A stretch of DNA of 64,000 bases from Carboxydothermus pertinax. Its GTDB lineage: Bacteria; Bacillota; Z-2901; Carboxydothermales; Carboxydothermaceae. Positions 34,842 through 45,642 of the stretch are shown here, one piece after another. The notes beneath the pieces are model-generated. The model saw only the letters and a list, made by a program, of their open reading frames with translations, did no database searches and was not told the DNA's origin. The stretch covers positions 109,578 to 173,577 of the forward strand of contig NZ_BDJK01000003.1 of assembly GCF_001950255.1 (NCBI RefSeq), read 5' to 3'. A program made the position numbers and the translations under genes. Positions within the stretch are counted from its first letter, which is position 1. Each line of letters opens with the position of its first letter.

Positions 34842-35462
34842 TTGCTTGACAAAAAGTTCTGGGGAATTATTACTATCCTCCTGCTGGCAATTGCTTTTAG
34901 CTTCCTTTGCTACAGCTATGTTCAGCTGACCTATGAAAGAAAAATTAGTAACCCCCAGTTTTGTGTTAGCTGCCACGAAATGAAATACGCCTATATGAGC
35001 TGGAAAAAAACCAGCCACAGTACGGTAGCTTGTCAAAATTGCCATACTAACATTGATTTATTTAAAATGGTTTATCGCCACCGATTAATTCAGCCTAAGG
35101 GTCAGGTAATTAAAAAAGTAGTGGTTTATGATCAGAATTGCGAAAAATGTCATTTGCGTAACCGCCAAATAACTCCACCCTGGGATTTAAAAGATCCCCA
35201 TTCGATTCATTTGCAAAAAGGGCTGTATTGCGTAGATTGCCATTATAATGTAGCCCACGGTAAAACTAATTTTCTGGCAAAGAGCGAATGGACGACTTAT
35301 TATAGCGATGGGATTTTAAATAAGATTGATACCCTAACTTCTAACCAAAACCAAGTGGAAAAAAATACTTGTCTTAAATGTCACAACGGCAAAATGGCAC
35401 CCAATAACTGTGAGGCTTGCCATCTTAAAAACAGTTCCAAAATTAAAATAGCTACTCGATAA
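34842..35462 (+). CDS. NapC/NirT/NrfH-like cytochrome c, six haem motifs
   Basis: 206 residues starting at TTG 34842 behind AAAGGGGGGAC. N-terminal anchor (about 8-27) then six CxxCH motifs: CVSCH, CQNCH, CEKCH, CVDCH, CLKCH and CEACH. The first four, with HEMK after the first and MVYRH between the second and third, resemble the tetrahaem quinol dehydrogenases of the NapC/NrfH group; two extra haems are at the C-terminus. Last gene of the module, followed by a terminator. Confidence 0.85.
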   Translation: MLDKKFWGIITILLLAIAFSFLCYSYVQLTYERKISNPQFCVSCHEMKYAYMSWKKTSHSTVACQNCHTNIDLFKMVYRHRLIQPKGQVIKKVVVYDQNCEKCHLRNRQITPPWDLKDPHSIHLQKGLYCVDCHYNVAHGKTNFLAKSEWTTYYSDGILNKIDTLTSNQNQVEKNTCLKCHNGKMAPNNCEACHLKNSSKIKIATR

Positions 35463-35490
35463 AAACGGCTTTTGAGCCGTTTCTTTTTTT
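35463..35490 (+). terminator. Terminator of the cytochrome module
   Basis: Stem AAACGGCT/AGCCGTTT with a TTTG loop, then CTTTTTTT. Confidence 0.9.
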
Positions 35491-35544
35491 GCGGGAGAAA
35501 GTTTGATATAATTAACTGGAAGAAAAATATTGGAGTGAAGGTCA

Positions 35545-36684
35545 ATGCAATTTCGCCGGATCCTAAAAGAACTTGATTGGGGAGTACTGGCCAATGTTTT
35601 TTTAATTATTATTATAGGGCTTGTCCTAATTGCCAGCGCCACACGGGTAACTTCTTCCGAAGGTACCGATATTTTAGGGCTAGCTAAAAACCAGCTGTTG
35701 TGGGTATTTACAGGCCTTCTTTTAATGTTTGGCATTATGTATATTCCTTATGATGATTTTCCGCGCTATGCCAAATTCCTTTATATATTTAACCTTATTA
35801 TGCTCGGGGCGGTACTGTTTGCCGGTCGGGAAGCTTTAGGGGCCCAGCGCTGGATAAAAATAGGGCCTTTTTCCTTACAACCGTCGGAGTTTGCCAAAGA
35901 TATCATTACTATTACTTTAGCAAATTATCTAAGTACCCGCCAGGGACAAATAGAAAAAATTGGTGATTTTATCCGGGTGTTTATCCATATCGGAATTCCA
36001 ATGATCTTAATTTTAAAACAACCGGATTTGGGTACTTCACTGGTTTTTTTAGCCATAACTTTTGCAGAGCTTTATGTTGCAGGCGCAAACCGCAAACTTT
36101 TATTTAGCCTTTTTGGCGGAGGTTTTGCTCTTGCGGTTGGATGGATTGCCCTTCATCTTTACTTTCCCCAAATCTGGATTCCTTTAAAAGATTATCAGTT
36201 AAATCGGCTAATTATCTTTTTAGACCCCTGGAAGGATGTCCAGGGAGCAGGATATCACGTAATTCAATCCCAAATTGCCATTGGCTCCGGAGGATTTTGG
36301 GGAAAAGGTCTTTTTCAGGGCAGTCAAAATCAGCTAAACTTTTTGCCAGAACAGCATACTGACTTTATCTTTTCGGTTTTAGGGGAAGAACTGGGTTTTA
36401 TTGGGGCATCAGTACTGTTGGTATTGTTTTTGACACTTTTTTGGCAGCTTATTCGCATTGGGCAGCAGGCAAAAGACGTGTTGGGAATCTTACTAGTTGC
36501 CGGAGTAGTGGCCAAACTAGCTTTTCATATGTTTATTAATATCGGGATGACCAGTGGAATTATGCCAGTTACCGGCATCCCCCTTCCTTTTGTAAGCTAT
36601 GGGGGTAGTGCTATGTGGTCCAATTTAATTTCCATAGGTATAGTTTTAAATGTTTATTTGCGCCGAAAAAAATTAACTTTTTAG
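35545..36684 (+). CDS. rodA: Peptidoglycan glycosyltransferase RodA (SEDS family)
   Basis: 379 residues with about ten spans. SEDS signatures: ALGAQRWIKIGPFSLQPSEFAK near 94-115 (described by position), KQPDLGTS near 159, the large loop with FLPEQHTDFIFSVLGEE near 270, and the end PLPFVSYGGSAM. It polymerises glycan strands with PBP2, encoded 5 kb upstream. RodA is favoured over FtsW or SpoVE from the presence of PBP2/MreBCD and the sequence feel; the assignment within SEDS is not absolute. TATAAT lies at 35507-35512 but has no clear -35. Confidence 0.85.
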   Translation: MQFRRILKELDWGVLANVFLIIIIGLVLIASATRVTSSEGTDILGLAKNQLLWVFTGLLLMFGIMYIPYDDFPRYAKFLYIFNLIMLGAVLFAGREALGAQRWIKIGPFSLQPSEFAKDIITITLANYLSTRQGQIEKIGDFIRVFIHIGIPMILILKQPDLGTSLVFLAITFAELYVAGANRKLLFSLFGGGFALAVGWIALHLYFPQIWIPLKDYQLNRLIIFLDPWKDVQGAGYHVIQSQIAIGSGGFWGKGLFQGSQNQLNFLPEQHTDFIFSVLGEELGFIGASVLLVLFLTLFWQLIRIGQQAKDVLGILLVAGVVAKLAFHMFINIGMTSGIMPVTGIPLPFVSYGGSAMWSNLISIGIVLNVYLRRKKLTF

Positions 36685-36723
36685 TTAAATTAAAGGAAGT
36701 GTTTAAAAATTCAAAAAATAATC

Positions 36724-36752
36724 TTAACACCCTTTGGGGCATTCGCTATAAT
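36724..36752 (+). promoter_or_regulatory. Promoter of the MBL hydrolase gene
   Basis: TTAACA (36724-36729), 17-base spacer, TATAAT (36747-36752), 45 bases before the ATG. Confidence 0.7.
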
Positions 36753-36796
36753 AAAAAAGGACATAACTTTTGAGGGGAAACTTTAGGGGGGGTAAA

Positions 36797-37732
36797 ATGG
36801 CGGTTATTTATAAGGTAGGGGAAAAAATCTGGCAGGTAGATTTATTTGAACAGGGAGTGGCCGGTCGAACCTCTTCTTTTATTGTCGCTGGCAAAGCTAA
36901 GGTGGCACTGGTGGAAACTGGGCCGACACCTTCGGTAAAGCATATTTTAGAAGCTTTAGAAATTTTAGAAATTCCCCGGGAAAAAATTTCTTATGTTTTT
37001 GTCACCCATATTCATTTAGACCATGCCGGAGGAGCTGGGAACCTGCTGACTTATTTACCCCAGGCGGTTTTAGCGGTGCATCCCCGGGGAGCGCGGCACA
37101 TGATTAACCCTGAAAAGCTGGAGGCAGCAGCCCGGGGAATATACGGCGAGCGGTTTGAACCGTTTTTTGAGAAAATTGTTCCAGTTCCTTCCGACCGGGT
37201 TCTGGAAACTACCGATGGCCAGGAGTTTGATTTGGGAGATCGAAATATTTTAGTTCTCCACACTTTAGGGCATGCCCGCCACCACCAGGTAATGATCGAC
37301 AGCCTTACCGGGGGGATGTTTTCAGGGGATGCAGCGGGGGTTTTAAACAGTATTATATACCGACGCCAAAACAAAACTTTTATTTATCCTTCAACCCCTG
37401 CCAGTGAATTTGAACCGGAAAAGATGATTTTAGAGTTAAGAAGATTTTTAACTTTGGGACTTACAAAAATTTACTATACCCATTTTGGGGTGGTAGAGGA
37501 GCCGGAGAAAGTTTTAAACTATTTAATTTATGAAGTGGAAGCGTACGAAAAGTTAGGGCGGGAAGTATTAGCCCAAAAACTTGGCATAGAAGCAGTTTAT
37601 GAAGCGCTTAAATACCGGGTTTACCTGGAAGCGGCGAAAAAGGGGATTAAACTTAATGAGGAAATTAAAGAAAGTTTTGAGCTGGACTTAGAACTTAATG
37701 CCGGCGGAATTTATCATTATTTAACAAAATAA
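36797..37732 (+). CDS. Metallo-beta-lactamase-fold hydrolase
   Basis: 311 residues from ATG 36797 (AGGGGGGGT upstream; a longer TTG start at 36770 has no support). Zinc motif THIHLDHAGG near residues 68-77, then HTLGHARHH near 155 with the third histidine and SGDAAG near 175. The C-terminal 100 residues are helical. Resembles glyoxalase II-like/flavoprotein-type MBL hydrolases without the flavodoxin domain. Substrate unknown. Own promoter upstream. Confidence 0.82.
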   Translation: MAVIYKVGEKIWQVDLFEQGVAGRTSSFIVAGKAKVALVETGPTPSVKHILEALEILEIPREKISYVFVTHIHLDHAGGAGNLLTYLPQAVLAVHPRGARHMINPEKLEAAARGIYGERFEPFFEKIVPVPSDRVLETTDGQEFDLGDRNILVLHTLGHARHHQVMIDSLTGGMFSGDAAGVLNSIIYRRQNKTFIYPSTPASEFEPEKMILELRRFLTLGLTKIYYTHFGVVEEPEKVLNYLIYEVEAYEKLGREVLAQKLGIEAVYEALKYRVYLEAAKKGIKLNEEIKESFELDLELNAGGIYHYLTK

Positions 37733-37794
37733 GGTTATGAAAATTTCTCCCTCTTCATAAGATGTAGTAAAAAACTTATGGGGAGGGATTTTTT

Positions 37795-38448
37795 ATGGTG
37801 GATAAGGACAACCTTAAACTTTACGGCGACTGGAGCAAACCCTACATAAGAAAAGGAAGTATAAGAAAACCTCCAGGTAAAAGAGGAGGGTCAAGGCTTT
37901 TCTTTAAATTTTTTGTGGCCGTGGTTATTGTTGTTGGCTTTACCTTTTGGGTGGTAAAGGACATGCCTGGAGCATGGCAATTAAAAGAAGCGGTAAAATA
38001 TGTTTTAACCACTGAAACCGAGGTTCAACCGGTATTTGATCGGGTTTTAGAGATTGGTATGGGGCAAGAAGAAAATAGGGTGGAGGCGACCGGTTTAGAG
38101 ATACCGGTGAACGGAAAAGTAGTAAGGGGCTTTGGCCTTGATAGTGAAGGGTTTTTCCACGGGGGAATTGATATTGCCGGAGAGGCAAATAAACCGGTGA
38201 AGGCAGCGGCTCAAGGGGTAGTGGTGAAAGCGGGATATAAAAAAGGTTATGATAATTATCTGGTAATTTCCTGGGGTGAGCGGGAAGTTTTATATGCTAA
38301 TTTAAGTGAAATCTGGGTAAAAGTTGGAGATAAGGTGGAAAAAGGTCAGGAAGTAGGGCGCACCGGAAACAGCGGGGTTTTACATTTAGAGCTTCATGAT
38401 AAAGGGTTAGCCGTAGATCCGGCCCCGGTTTTTAAGGTAAATAGTTAA
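37795..38448 (+). CDS. spoIVFA: SpoIVFA-like M23 peptidase-fold membrane protein
   Basis: 217 residues: basic N-terminus, one span (about 40-58), then a LytM/M23-type domain (GFGLDSEGFFHGGIDIAGEANKPV near 105-128, then VISWGEREVLYANL and HLELHD). In B. subtilis SpoIVFA holds the sigma-K processing protease inactive in the outer forespore membrane. The partner spoIVFB-like gene begins at the base after its stop. A weak CATAAGAT upstream (37758) could be a sigma-E -10. The assignment rests on order and architecture. Confidence 0.8.
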   Translation: MVDKDNLKLYGDWSKPYIRKGSIRKPPGKRGGSRLFFKFFVAVVIVVGFTFWVVKDMPGAWQLKEAVKYVLTTETEVQPVFDRVLEIGMGQEENRVEATGLEIPVNGKVVRGFGLDSEGFFHGGIDIAGEANKPVKAAAQGVVVKAGYKKGYDNYLVISWGEREVLYANLSEIWVKVGDKVEKGQEVGRTGNSGVLHLELHDKGLAVDPAPVFKVNS

Positions 38449-39300
38449 ATGAAACTTAAGATCCACCCGCTGTTCTGGGTCTTTTTACTTCTGTATCTTG
38501 CCCTGGGGGCGTTTTTTAAAATTGGCTTAATTTTGTTTACCCTTCTTGTCCATGAAGGGTTTCATCTGTTAGTTTATCAAAAACTTTTTCGCAAACCTGT
38601 CCGTTTAACCCTATTACCCTTTGGAGGGGTAATTGAAACCACTAATCCTGTAGAATTTTTCCCGGGAAAGGAGTTTATGGTAGCTCTTGCTGGGCCCCTG
38701 GCTAACGTTTTTTTAATTTTTTTCCTGCTAGGGCTTATTAATAAAGGATATTATGACCCGGCAGTAACTTTTTTGCTGGATTTTAATTTCTTAATGGCTG
38801 CTTTTAACTTACTGCCGGTTTTGCCCTTAGATGGGGGGCGAATGCTAAGGTCTGGATTGACCAAAATCACTTCCTTAAAAAGGGCAACTAAGATTGTAAC
38901 AGGCCTATCTTTGGCCACTTCAATTTTAGTGGTGGCGGCGGGCTGCTATGGATTTATGTACGGTATTACCGGTATTGATATAGTTATCCTGGGGGGATTT
39001 TTAATTATCCTGGCAGTTCGGGAAAGAACCAAAAGTAGTTTTTACTTTTTGCAAAATTTAACGGCTAAAGAAAAAATTTTAAACGAGCAAAAGGTTTTAA
39101 ATTCAAGGGTACTAACCGTCAGCCAAAGTACCCCGTTAAAAGAAGTAGTGGAAAGGTTTTGGCCTGCTCACTATCAATATATTGTAGTTATAGGGGGAAA
39201 GCAGGAGCGACTGGGGGTATTAAGTGAGCGGGAGATTATGGAGGGCATTGTTAACTACGGTCTATTAAAACCAGTGGGGGAACTTTTATCTAAAAGTTAA
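38449..39300 (+). CDS. spoIVFB: SpoIVFB-like site-2 intramembrane metalloprotease
   Basis: 283 residues. Zinc motif HEGFH at about 35-39 in the second hydrophobic segment and NLLPVLPLDGGRML near 118-131 with the third ligand aspartate, in a core of about six spans. The C-terminus (about 215-283) forms a CBS-like domain, as in Bacillus SpoIVFB, which senses ATP. It would cleave pro-sigma-K during sporulation. Adjacent to spoIVFA. Confidence 0.87.
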   Translation: MKLKIHPLFWVFLLLYLALGAFFKIGLILFTLLVHEGFHLLVYQKLFRKPVRLTLLPFGGVIETTNPVEFFPGKEFMVALAGPLANVFLIFFLLGLINKGYYDPAVTFLLDFNFLMAAFNLLPVLPLDGGRMLRSGLTKITSLKRATKIVTGLSLATSILVVAAGCYGFMYGITGIDIVILGGFLIILAVRERTKSSFYFLQNLTAKEKILNEQKVLNSRVLTVSQSTPLKEVVERFWPAHYQYIVVIGGKQERLGVLSEREIMEGIVNYGLLKPVGELLSKS

Positions 39301-39326
39301 GCCAAGTTTTTGGCTTATTTTTTTTA
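39298..39326 (+). terminator. Terminator overlapping the spoIVFB stop codon
   Basis: Stem TAAGCCAA/TTGGCTTA with a GTTT loop followed by a run of T. The stop codon forms the base of the stem. Confidence 0.85.
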
Positions 39327-39365
39327 GAGAAAAAATTGTGGTAAAATAGCGTTGAGGTGAAAAAG

Positions 39366-41228
39366 GTGAATTTGGATAAACTTTTAGCTAAAGTGCAAAA
39401 ACCAGCAAGATATTTAGGAAATGAGCTAAATGCCGTAAAAAAGACCTGGGATGAAAATAAGGTAAAAATTGCTTTTTGTTTTCCGGACCTTTATGAAGTG
39501 GGAATGTCCCATTTGGGACTTAGAATTTTATATGAGACGGTAAACCGTCGGGACGATGCTCTTTTAGAACGGGTATTTGCACCGGCAGAAGATATGGAAA
39601 TACTTTTACGGGAAAAAGAGCTTTTGCTTTTTTCCCTGGAAAATAAAAAACCCCTTCCTGAGTTTGATTTAATAGGTTTTACTTTACAATATGAATTAAG
39701 TTATTCAAACCTTTTAAATATGTTAGAATTAGGAGGTCTTGAACTTTTTGCAGAAAAAAGAAAAGAAGGACCCCTTATCATGGCGGGGGGACCAGGAGCT
39801 TTTAATCCAGAACCCCTGGTAGATTTTATCGATTTTTTTGTTTTGGGCGAAGGGGAAGAAGTATTGGACGAAATAATTGATGTAGTAAAAACAGCGAAAA
39901 AAGCAGGGCTAACGAGAGACGATACCCTTTTTCGGTTAGCCCAAATTCCTGGAATTTATGTGCCAAAATTTTACCGGGTGAGGTATGATGAAGCGGGTAG
40001 GTTAGTGGAATTTTCTCCTTTAAGGGAAGGATTGCCTTTAGAAATTACCAAAAGAATTTCTACCGGGTTTTTACAAGGAAGATCCCTTCCAGCCCCTCTG
40101 GTGCCGTATCTTGATATTGTTCACGATCGGGTTATGGTAGAGGTTATGCGGGGTTGTAGCCGGGGATGTCGTTTTTGCCAGGCGGGAATGATTTACCGAC
40201 CGGTGCGAGAAAAAAACCCGGAGCTGGTGCTAGAGGAAGCAAAAAAGCTAATGGAAAAAACCGGTTACGAAGAAATATCACTGGCATCCCTAAGTTCTGG
40301 AGATTACCCTTTTATCAGGGAAGTTGCGAAAAAGCTTTTAGATCAGTATCAGCAATTAGGAGTAAATGTCAGTTTACCTTCCCTTAGAATTGACTCTTTT
40401 GCCGTGGATTTAGCTTCTGAGCTTTCCCGGGTAAGAAAAGCAACTTTAACTTTTGCTCCAGAAGCCGGAACCCAGCGAATGCGGGATATTATTAATAAAG
40501 GTGTAACCGAAGAAGATCTTTTAAAAACCGTGACGGCTGCCTTTAAAGCAGGCTGGCAGGCAGTGAAACTTTACTTTATGATTGGTCTCCCCGAGGAAAC
40601 CGATGAAGATGTTGCAGGGATAATTCAGCTGGCCCAAAAAGTTGCTGATATTGGAGTTAAAGAAGGGGTTCCCCGGGGGCGGCTAAAAATCACGGTATCG
40701 GTTTCCAACTTTGTACCCAAACCCCACACTCCCTTTCAATGGCTGGGGATAATCTCAGCGGAGGAAATCAAACGACGGCAAGGAATTTTGGCCCATCTTG
40801 CAAAGAAAGACCGGCGCCTTAACTTAAAAATGCACGATTATAAGACAAGCCTGGTTGAGGCTGCTTTATCCCGGGCAGATCGAAGAATTGGGCGAGTACT
40901 TTACCGGGCGCATAAGTTAGGAGCAAAATTTGATGGCTGGCAGGAGTATTTTAATTTTGAGCTTTGGCAAGAAGCTTTTTGGGAAGAAGGTTTCGATCTT
41001 GAGAGCTATGCTCAAAGAAGCTTTAATCTGAATGAGCGACTGCCCTGGGAGCCCTTTGCTGGTGGGATAAGTCAAAGGTATCTAAAAAAAGAATATCAAA
41101 AAGCAATGGCAGGCAAGACGACCTATGATTGTCGAGAAGGACGGTGTACCGGGTGTGGGGTATGCCCAGCTTTGGCAATTACTCCGGTATTGACAGGAGG
41201 GCGACGGGTTAATGAAATATTTGCTTAA
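39366..41228 (+). CDS. B12-binding-type radical SAM protein (TIGR03960-like)
   Basis: 620 residues. An N-terminal cobalamin-binding-like region (about 25-170, with CFPDLYEVGMSHLGLRILYE) precedes the radical SAM core with CxxxCxxC in RGCSRGCRFCQAG near 263. The C-terminus has a further cysteine cluster (DCREGRCTGCGVC). I start at GTG 39366 because GAGGTGA is at 39354-39360; GTG 39357 is in the same frame. The reaction is unknown. The next gene is its regular partner and overlaps it by 17 bases. Confidence 0.87.
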   Translation: MNLDKLLAKVQKPARYLGNELNAVKKTWDENKVKIAFCFPDLYEVGMSHLGLRILYETVNRRDDALLERVFAPAEDMEILLREKELLLFSLENKKPLPEFDLIGFTLQYELSYSNLLNMLELGGLELFAEKRKEGPLIMAGGPGAFNPEPLVDFIDFFVLGEGEEVLDEIIDVVKTAKKAGLTRDDTLFRLAQIPGIYVPKFYRVRYDEAGRLVEFSPLREGLPLEITKRISTGFLQGRSLPAPLVPYLDIVHDRVMVEVMRGCSRGCRFCQAGMIYRPVREKNPELVLEEAKKLMEKTGYEEISLASLSSGDYPFIREVAKKLLDQYQQLGVNVSLPSLRIDSFAVDLASELSRVRKATLTFAPEAGTQRMRDIINKGVTEEDLLKTVTAAFKAGWQAVKLYFMIGLPEETDEDVAGIIQLAQKVADIGVKEGVPRGRLKITVSVSNFVPKPHTPFQWLGIISAEEIKRRQGILAHLAKKDRRLNLKMHDYKTSLVEAALSRADRRIGRVLYRAHKLGAKFDGWQEYFNFELWQEAFWEEGFDLESYAQRSFNLNERLPWEPFAGGISQRYLKKEYQKAMAGKTTYDCREGRCTGCGVCPALAITPVLTGGRRVNEIFA

Positions 41229-41823
41229 ATATTCCCGGGGGGCAGAACTTAAATATATCTCCCATTTGGACACTATTAGGGTTTTTGAGAGAGCCTTTCG
41301 CCGGGCAGGAATGCCCGTTGCCTTTTCCGAAGGCTTTAACCCTCATCCCAAATTTTCCATAGCACTTCCCTTAGCCTTGGGCCATGAAAGTTTTGGGGAA
41401 TTAATGGAATTAACCTTAAACCAAAATTTAGCGCCGGTTGAGGTAAAACAACGCTTAAATGAGGTTCTGCCCAAAGGGTTAGAGGTTTTAGAGGTTAAGG
41501 AATACCATGATAATAAAAGCCTTATGTCCAGAGTAAATAAAGTGGTTTACCGGATTAAGACTAATCTTCTTAAAGAAAAGCTTTTAGAGAAAAAAAATAG
41601 GCTTTTACGGGAAAGTCCCCAAATTTTAAAAAAAACCAAGCGGGGAGAAAAAAGGATTGATTTCTGGCAGGCGGTGGATTCGTTAGAGGTAGTGGAAGAT
41701 AGTATTAGGGTGGTAATAAGAGTAGGAGAAAACTCATTACGACCGGAAGAGGTAGCCAGAGCCTTATTGGGAGAAGACCTTGATAATATTAATTTTATTC
41801 GGGAAGAGATTATTCTTAGTTAA
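41212..41823 (+). CDS. TIGR03936/DUF2344 radical SAM-associated protein
   Basis: 203 residues opening with LKYSRGAELKYISHLDTIRVFERAFRRAG-type sequence (about 5-33) and FNPHPKFSIALPLALG near 45-60, the signature of the small protein that accompanies the preceding radical SAM enzyme, sometimes fused to it. Starts within the radical SAM gene. A tRNA or nucleotide modification role has been suspected but is not shown by the sequence. Confidence 0.85.
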   Translation: MKYLLKYSRGAELKYISHLDTIRVFERAFRRAGMPVAFSEGFNPHPKFSIALPLALGHESFGELMELTLNQNLAPVEVKQRLNEVLPKGLEVLEVKEYHDNKSLMSRVNKVVYRIKTNLLKEKLLEKKNRLLRESPQILKKTKRGEKRIDFWQAVDSLEVVEDSIRVVIRVGENSLRPEEVARALLGEDLDNINFIREEIILS

Positions 41824-41834
41824 AGGGAGCAGCG

Positions 41835-43001
41835 ATGAATAAAACTTTAGTATTTCACCGACAACCGGAATATGACCTGGCGGCCGTAATGGTAGATGGC
41901 AGCCCCTTTTCTCTCTTTGCCAAAAAGAGAAATGAAGAAACTCAGATTAACGATATTTACCTGGGAAAAGTAGAAAAAGTGGTACCGGGTTTACAGGCAG
42001 CTTTTGTGAATTTAGGCCTTGCTCGTAATGGCTATTTACCATTGGAAGAGATTAACGTTAAACCCGGCGATGTGGTAATGGTCAGGGTGGTAAAAAATCC
42101 CACAGAAAGCAAAGGAGCAAAGCTGTCTACGGTGATTTCGTTACCGGGAAGAAATCTTGTTTATTTTCCTCAAAAAGAGCTAAAAGGGGTTTCTAGGAAA
42201 CTTCAAGAAGAAAAGAGGGAATACTACCAAAAAATCTTGGAAGGTTTAAATCTTCCCGGAGGTTTTATTGTGCGAACTTTAGCCGGAGATGAGGGGGATT
42301 TAGTCCTGGAGGCCAAGCGGCTTTATGAGGAGTGGCAGGGTATTTTGGAACGAAGTCGTTTTGCCAAAGCTCCAGCTTTGTTGTACAAAGAGGACGACCT
42401 TTTTACCTGGTGCTTAAGGGAACTTCTAGATAATGAGTTTACTGCCCTGTATGTGGATGATTTTGAACTCTTAGAGATTGGACAGAAATTTAGAGAGCGG
42501 TTTCGGGTTTTACTTCCACCGGTCTATAAGAGCTTTAATGTCATGGAAGAGTTTCGTCTTGCCCAAACGCTGGTTAAACTCACGCGGGAACGGGTGTGGC
42601 TTAAAAGTGGAGGCATGCTAGTAATAGAAAAAACCGAGGCACTAACCGCTATTGATGTAAATTCAGGGAAGTTTATCGGAAAAAAAGATTTAAAAGAGAC
42701 TGCCTTTAAAATAAATTTAGAAGCTGCCCGGGAAATTGCCCGTCAGGTAAGGCTTAGAAATATCGGGGGAATTATTGTAGTAGATTTTATCTCCCTTTTG
42801 GAGGAAGAGCGGTGGGAAGAAATCTTAAAGGTCCTGGAAGAAGAATTTTTACGGGATAAAGCTAAAGTGAAAATTACGGGAAAAACCCCTTCGGGTTTAG
42901 TGGAAATTGCCCGCCAGAAAATAGGGCTTTCCATTGGAGAACTTTTTACAAAAGAGTGTATTGCCTGCCAGGGAACCGGAAGAATTACAGATATTACTTG
43001 A
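41835..43001 (+). CDS. rng: Ribonuclease G/E family endoribonuclease
   Basis: 388 residues. S1 RNA-binding region near 38-110, RNase H-like core with catalytic aspartates in TAIDVNSGKF (near 273) and VVDFISL (near 316), and a C-terminal CIAC Zn-link pair. It ends just after the Zn-link, so it is a short RNase G without the small C-terminal domain or scaffold region. AAAGGGAGC precedes the ATG. Its stop overlaps the -35 box of the rplU promoter. Confidence 0.93.
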   Translation: MNKTLVFHRQPEYDLAAVMVDGSPFSLFAKKRNEETQINDIYLGKVEKVVPGLQAAFVNLGLARNGYLPLEEINVKPGDVVMVRVVKNPTESKGAKLSTVISLPGRNLVYFPQKELKGVSRKLQEEKREYYQKILEGLNLPGGFIVRTLAGDEGDLVLEAKRLYEEWQGILERSRFAKAPALLYKEDDLFTWCLRELLDNEFTALYVDDFELLEIGQKFRERFRVLLPPVYKSFNVMEEFRLAQTLVKLTRERVWLKSGGMLVIEKTEALTAIDVNSGKFIGKKDLKETAFKINLEAAREIARQVRLRNIGGIIVVDFISLLEEERWEEILKVLEEEFLRDKAKVKITGKTPSGLVEIARQKIGLSIGELFTKECIACQGTGRITDIT

Positions 43002-43027
43002 CAAAAAAGAAAAAATTAAGATAAAAT
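42998..43027 (+). promoter_or_regulatory. Promoter of rplU-rpmA
   Basis: TTGACA (42998-43003), which contains the rng stop codon, 18-base spacer, TAAAAT (43022-43027). Confidence 0.72.
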
Positions 43028-43029
43028 TT

Positions 43030-43106
43030 TAGGGTAAGCCGCACAAAAAAGGCTTTTAAAAGGTAGTTACCTTGCCTTTTTTGGCGAGTCTAAAATAGGA
43101 GGTTTT
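43030..43106 (+). ncRNA. Candidate ribosomal protein L21 leader
   Basis: The rplU 5' leader holds GCCGCACAAAAAAGGC, then AAGGTAGTTACCTT (a hairpin) and GCCTTTTTTGGCGAGTC before the ribosome binding site. Position and pieces fit the known Firmicute L21 leader, an autoregulatory element. Exact consensus was not checked. Confidence 0.6.
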
Positions 43107-43110
43107 TGGA

Positions 43111-43422
43111 ATGTACGCAATTATCCAAACGGGCGGTAAACAGTACAAAGTTGCCGAAGGGGACAAACTTTACATTGAAAAATTAAAGGCAGAGCCAGGC
43201 AGCATTGTAACCATTAATGAAGTCCTGGCAGTGGTAAAAGATGGTAGCATTAAAGCCGGGAATCCCTTTGTAGAAGGGGCAAAAGTAAGTTTAAAAGTGG
43301 TACGCCACGGGAAAGGCCGGAAAATCATTGTCTTTAAGTACAAGCCCAAGAAAAATTACCGGAGAAAATACGGCCACCGGCAACCCTTTACCGAAGTTAT
43401 TGTGGAAAAAATTGAGGCATAA
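43111..43422 (+). CDS. rplU: 50S ribosomal protein L21
   Basis: 103 residues, normal length, opening [18 protein letters not shown] and ending with the [16 protein letters not shown] signature. TAGGAGG precedes the ATG. Followed after 21 bases by rpmA with no ysxB/prp gene between, unlike Bacillus. Confidence 0.97.
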   Translation: MYAIIQTGGKQYKVAEGDKLYIEKLKAEPGSIVTINEVLAVVKDGSIKAGNPFVEGAKVSLKVVRHGKGRKIIVFKYKPKKNYRRKYGHRQPFTEVIVEKIEA

Positions 43423-43443
43423 TAAGGCCGGGAGGTGAGTTAA

Positions 43444-43743
43444 ATGGCACATAAAAAAGGTGTTGGTAGTTCAAAAAACGGTCGCGATTCTAAAGCAAAA
43501 CGCCTAGGTGTTAAAAGATATGCCGGGCAGTTTGTTACCGCCGGGAGTATTTTAGTACGGCAAAGGGGAACCAAGTTTCATCCTGGCAACAACGTAGGTA
43601 TTGGCGGTGACGACACTTTATTTGCCAAGATTGACGGCTACGTTGTTTTTGAGCGTAAAGGAAGAAACAAAAAGCAAGTGAGCGTTTATCCCCAAAATGT
43701 TGCAATTAAACCAGCCGCAAAGGGCTGGTTTAATTTTTATTGA
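43444..43743 (+). CDS. rpmA: 50S ribosomal protein L27
   Basis: 99 residues beginning [19 protein letters not shown], the mature-type N-terminus that reaches the peptidyl transferase centre. The cleavable extension seen in many Firmicutes (ending FASKKG) is absent. Central signature [19 protein letters not shown] present. GGGAGGTGAG upstream. C-terminus is a few residues longer than usual. Confidence 0.97.
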   Translation: MAHKKGVGSSKNGRDSKAKRLGVKRYAGQFVTAGSILVRQRGTKFHPGNNVGIGGDDTLFAKIDGYVVFERKGRNKKQVSVYPQNVAIKPAAKGWFNFY

Positions 43744-43771
43744 GAAAAATTTTTACGAGTGAGATGATAAA

Positions 43772-45491
<1,720 letters not shown>

Positions 45492-45642
45492 AAGTCTTTG
45501 GCGTTTTTTGAGGAGTATCGATTATTTGCGGCAGGATAAAAGCGCGTGACGGGGATTTTAACATAAAAAATATTTATAGTTATTGGAAAATAATTAAACT
45601 AAAAATTTAGAACAGTGATATAATTTTGTTGAGGTGGCATTA

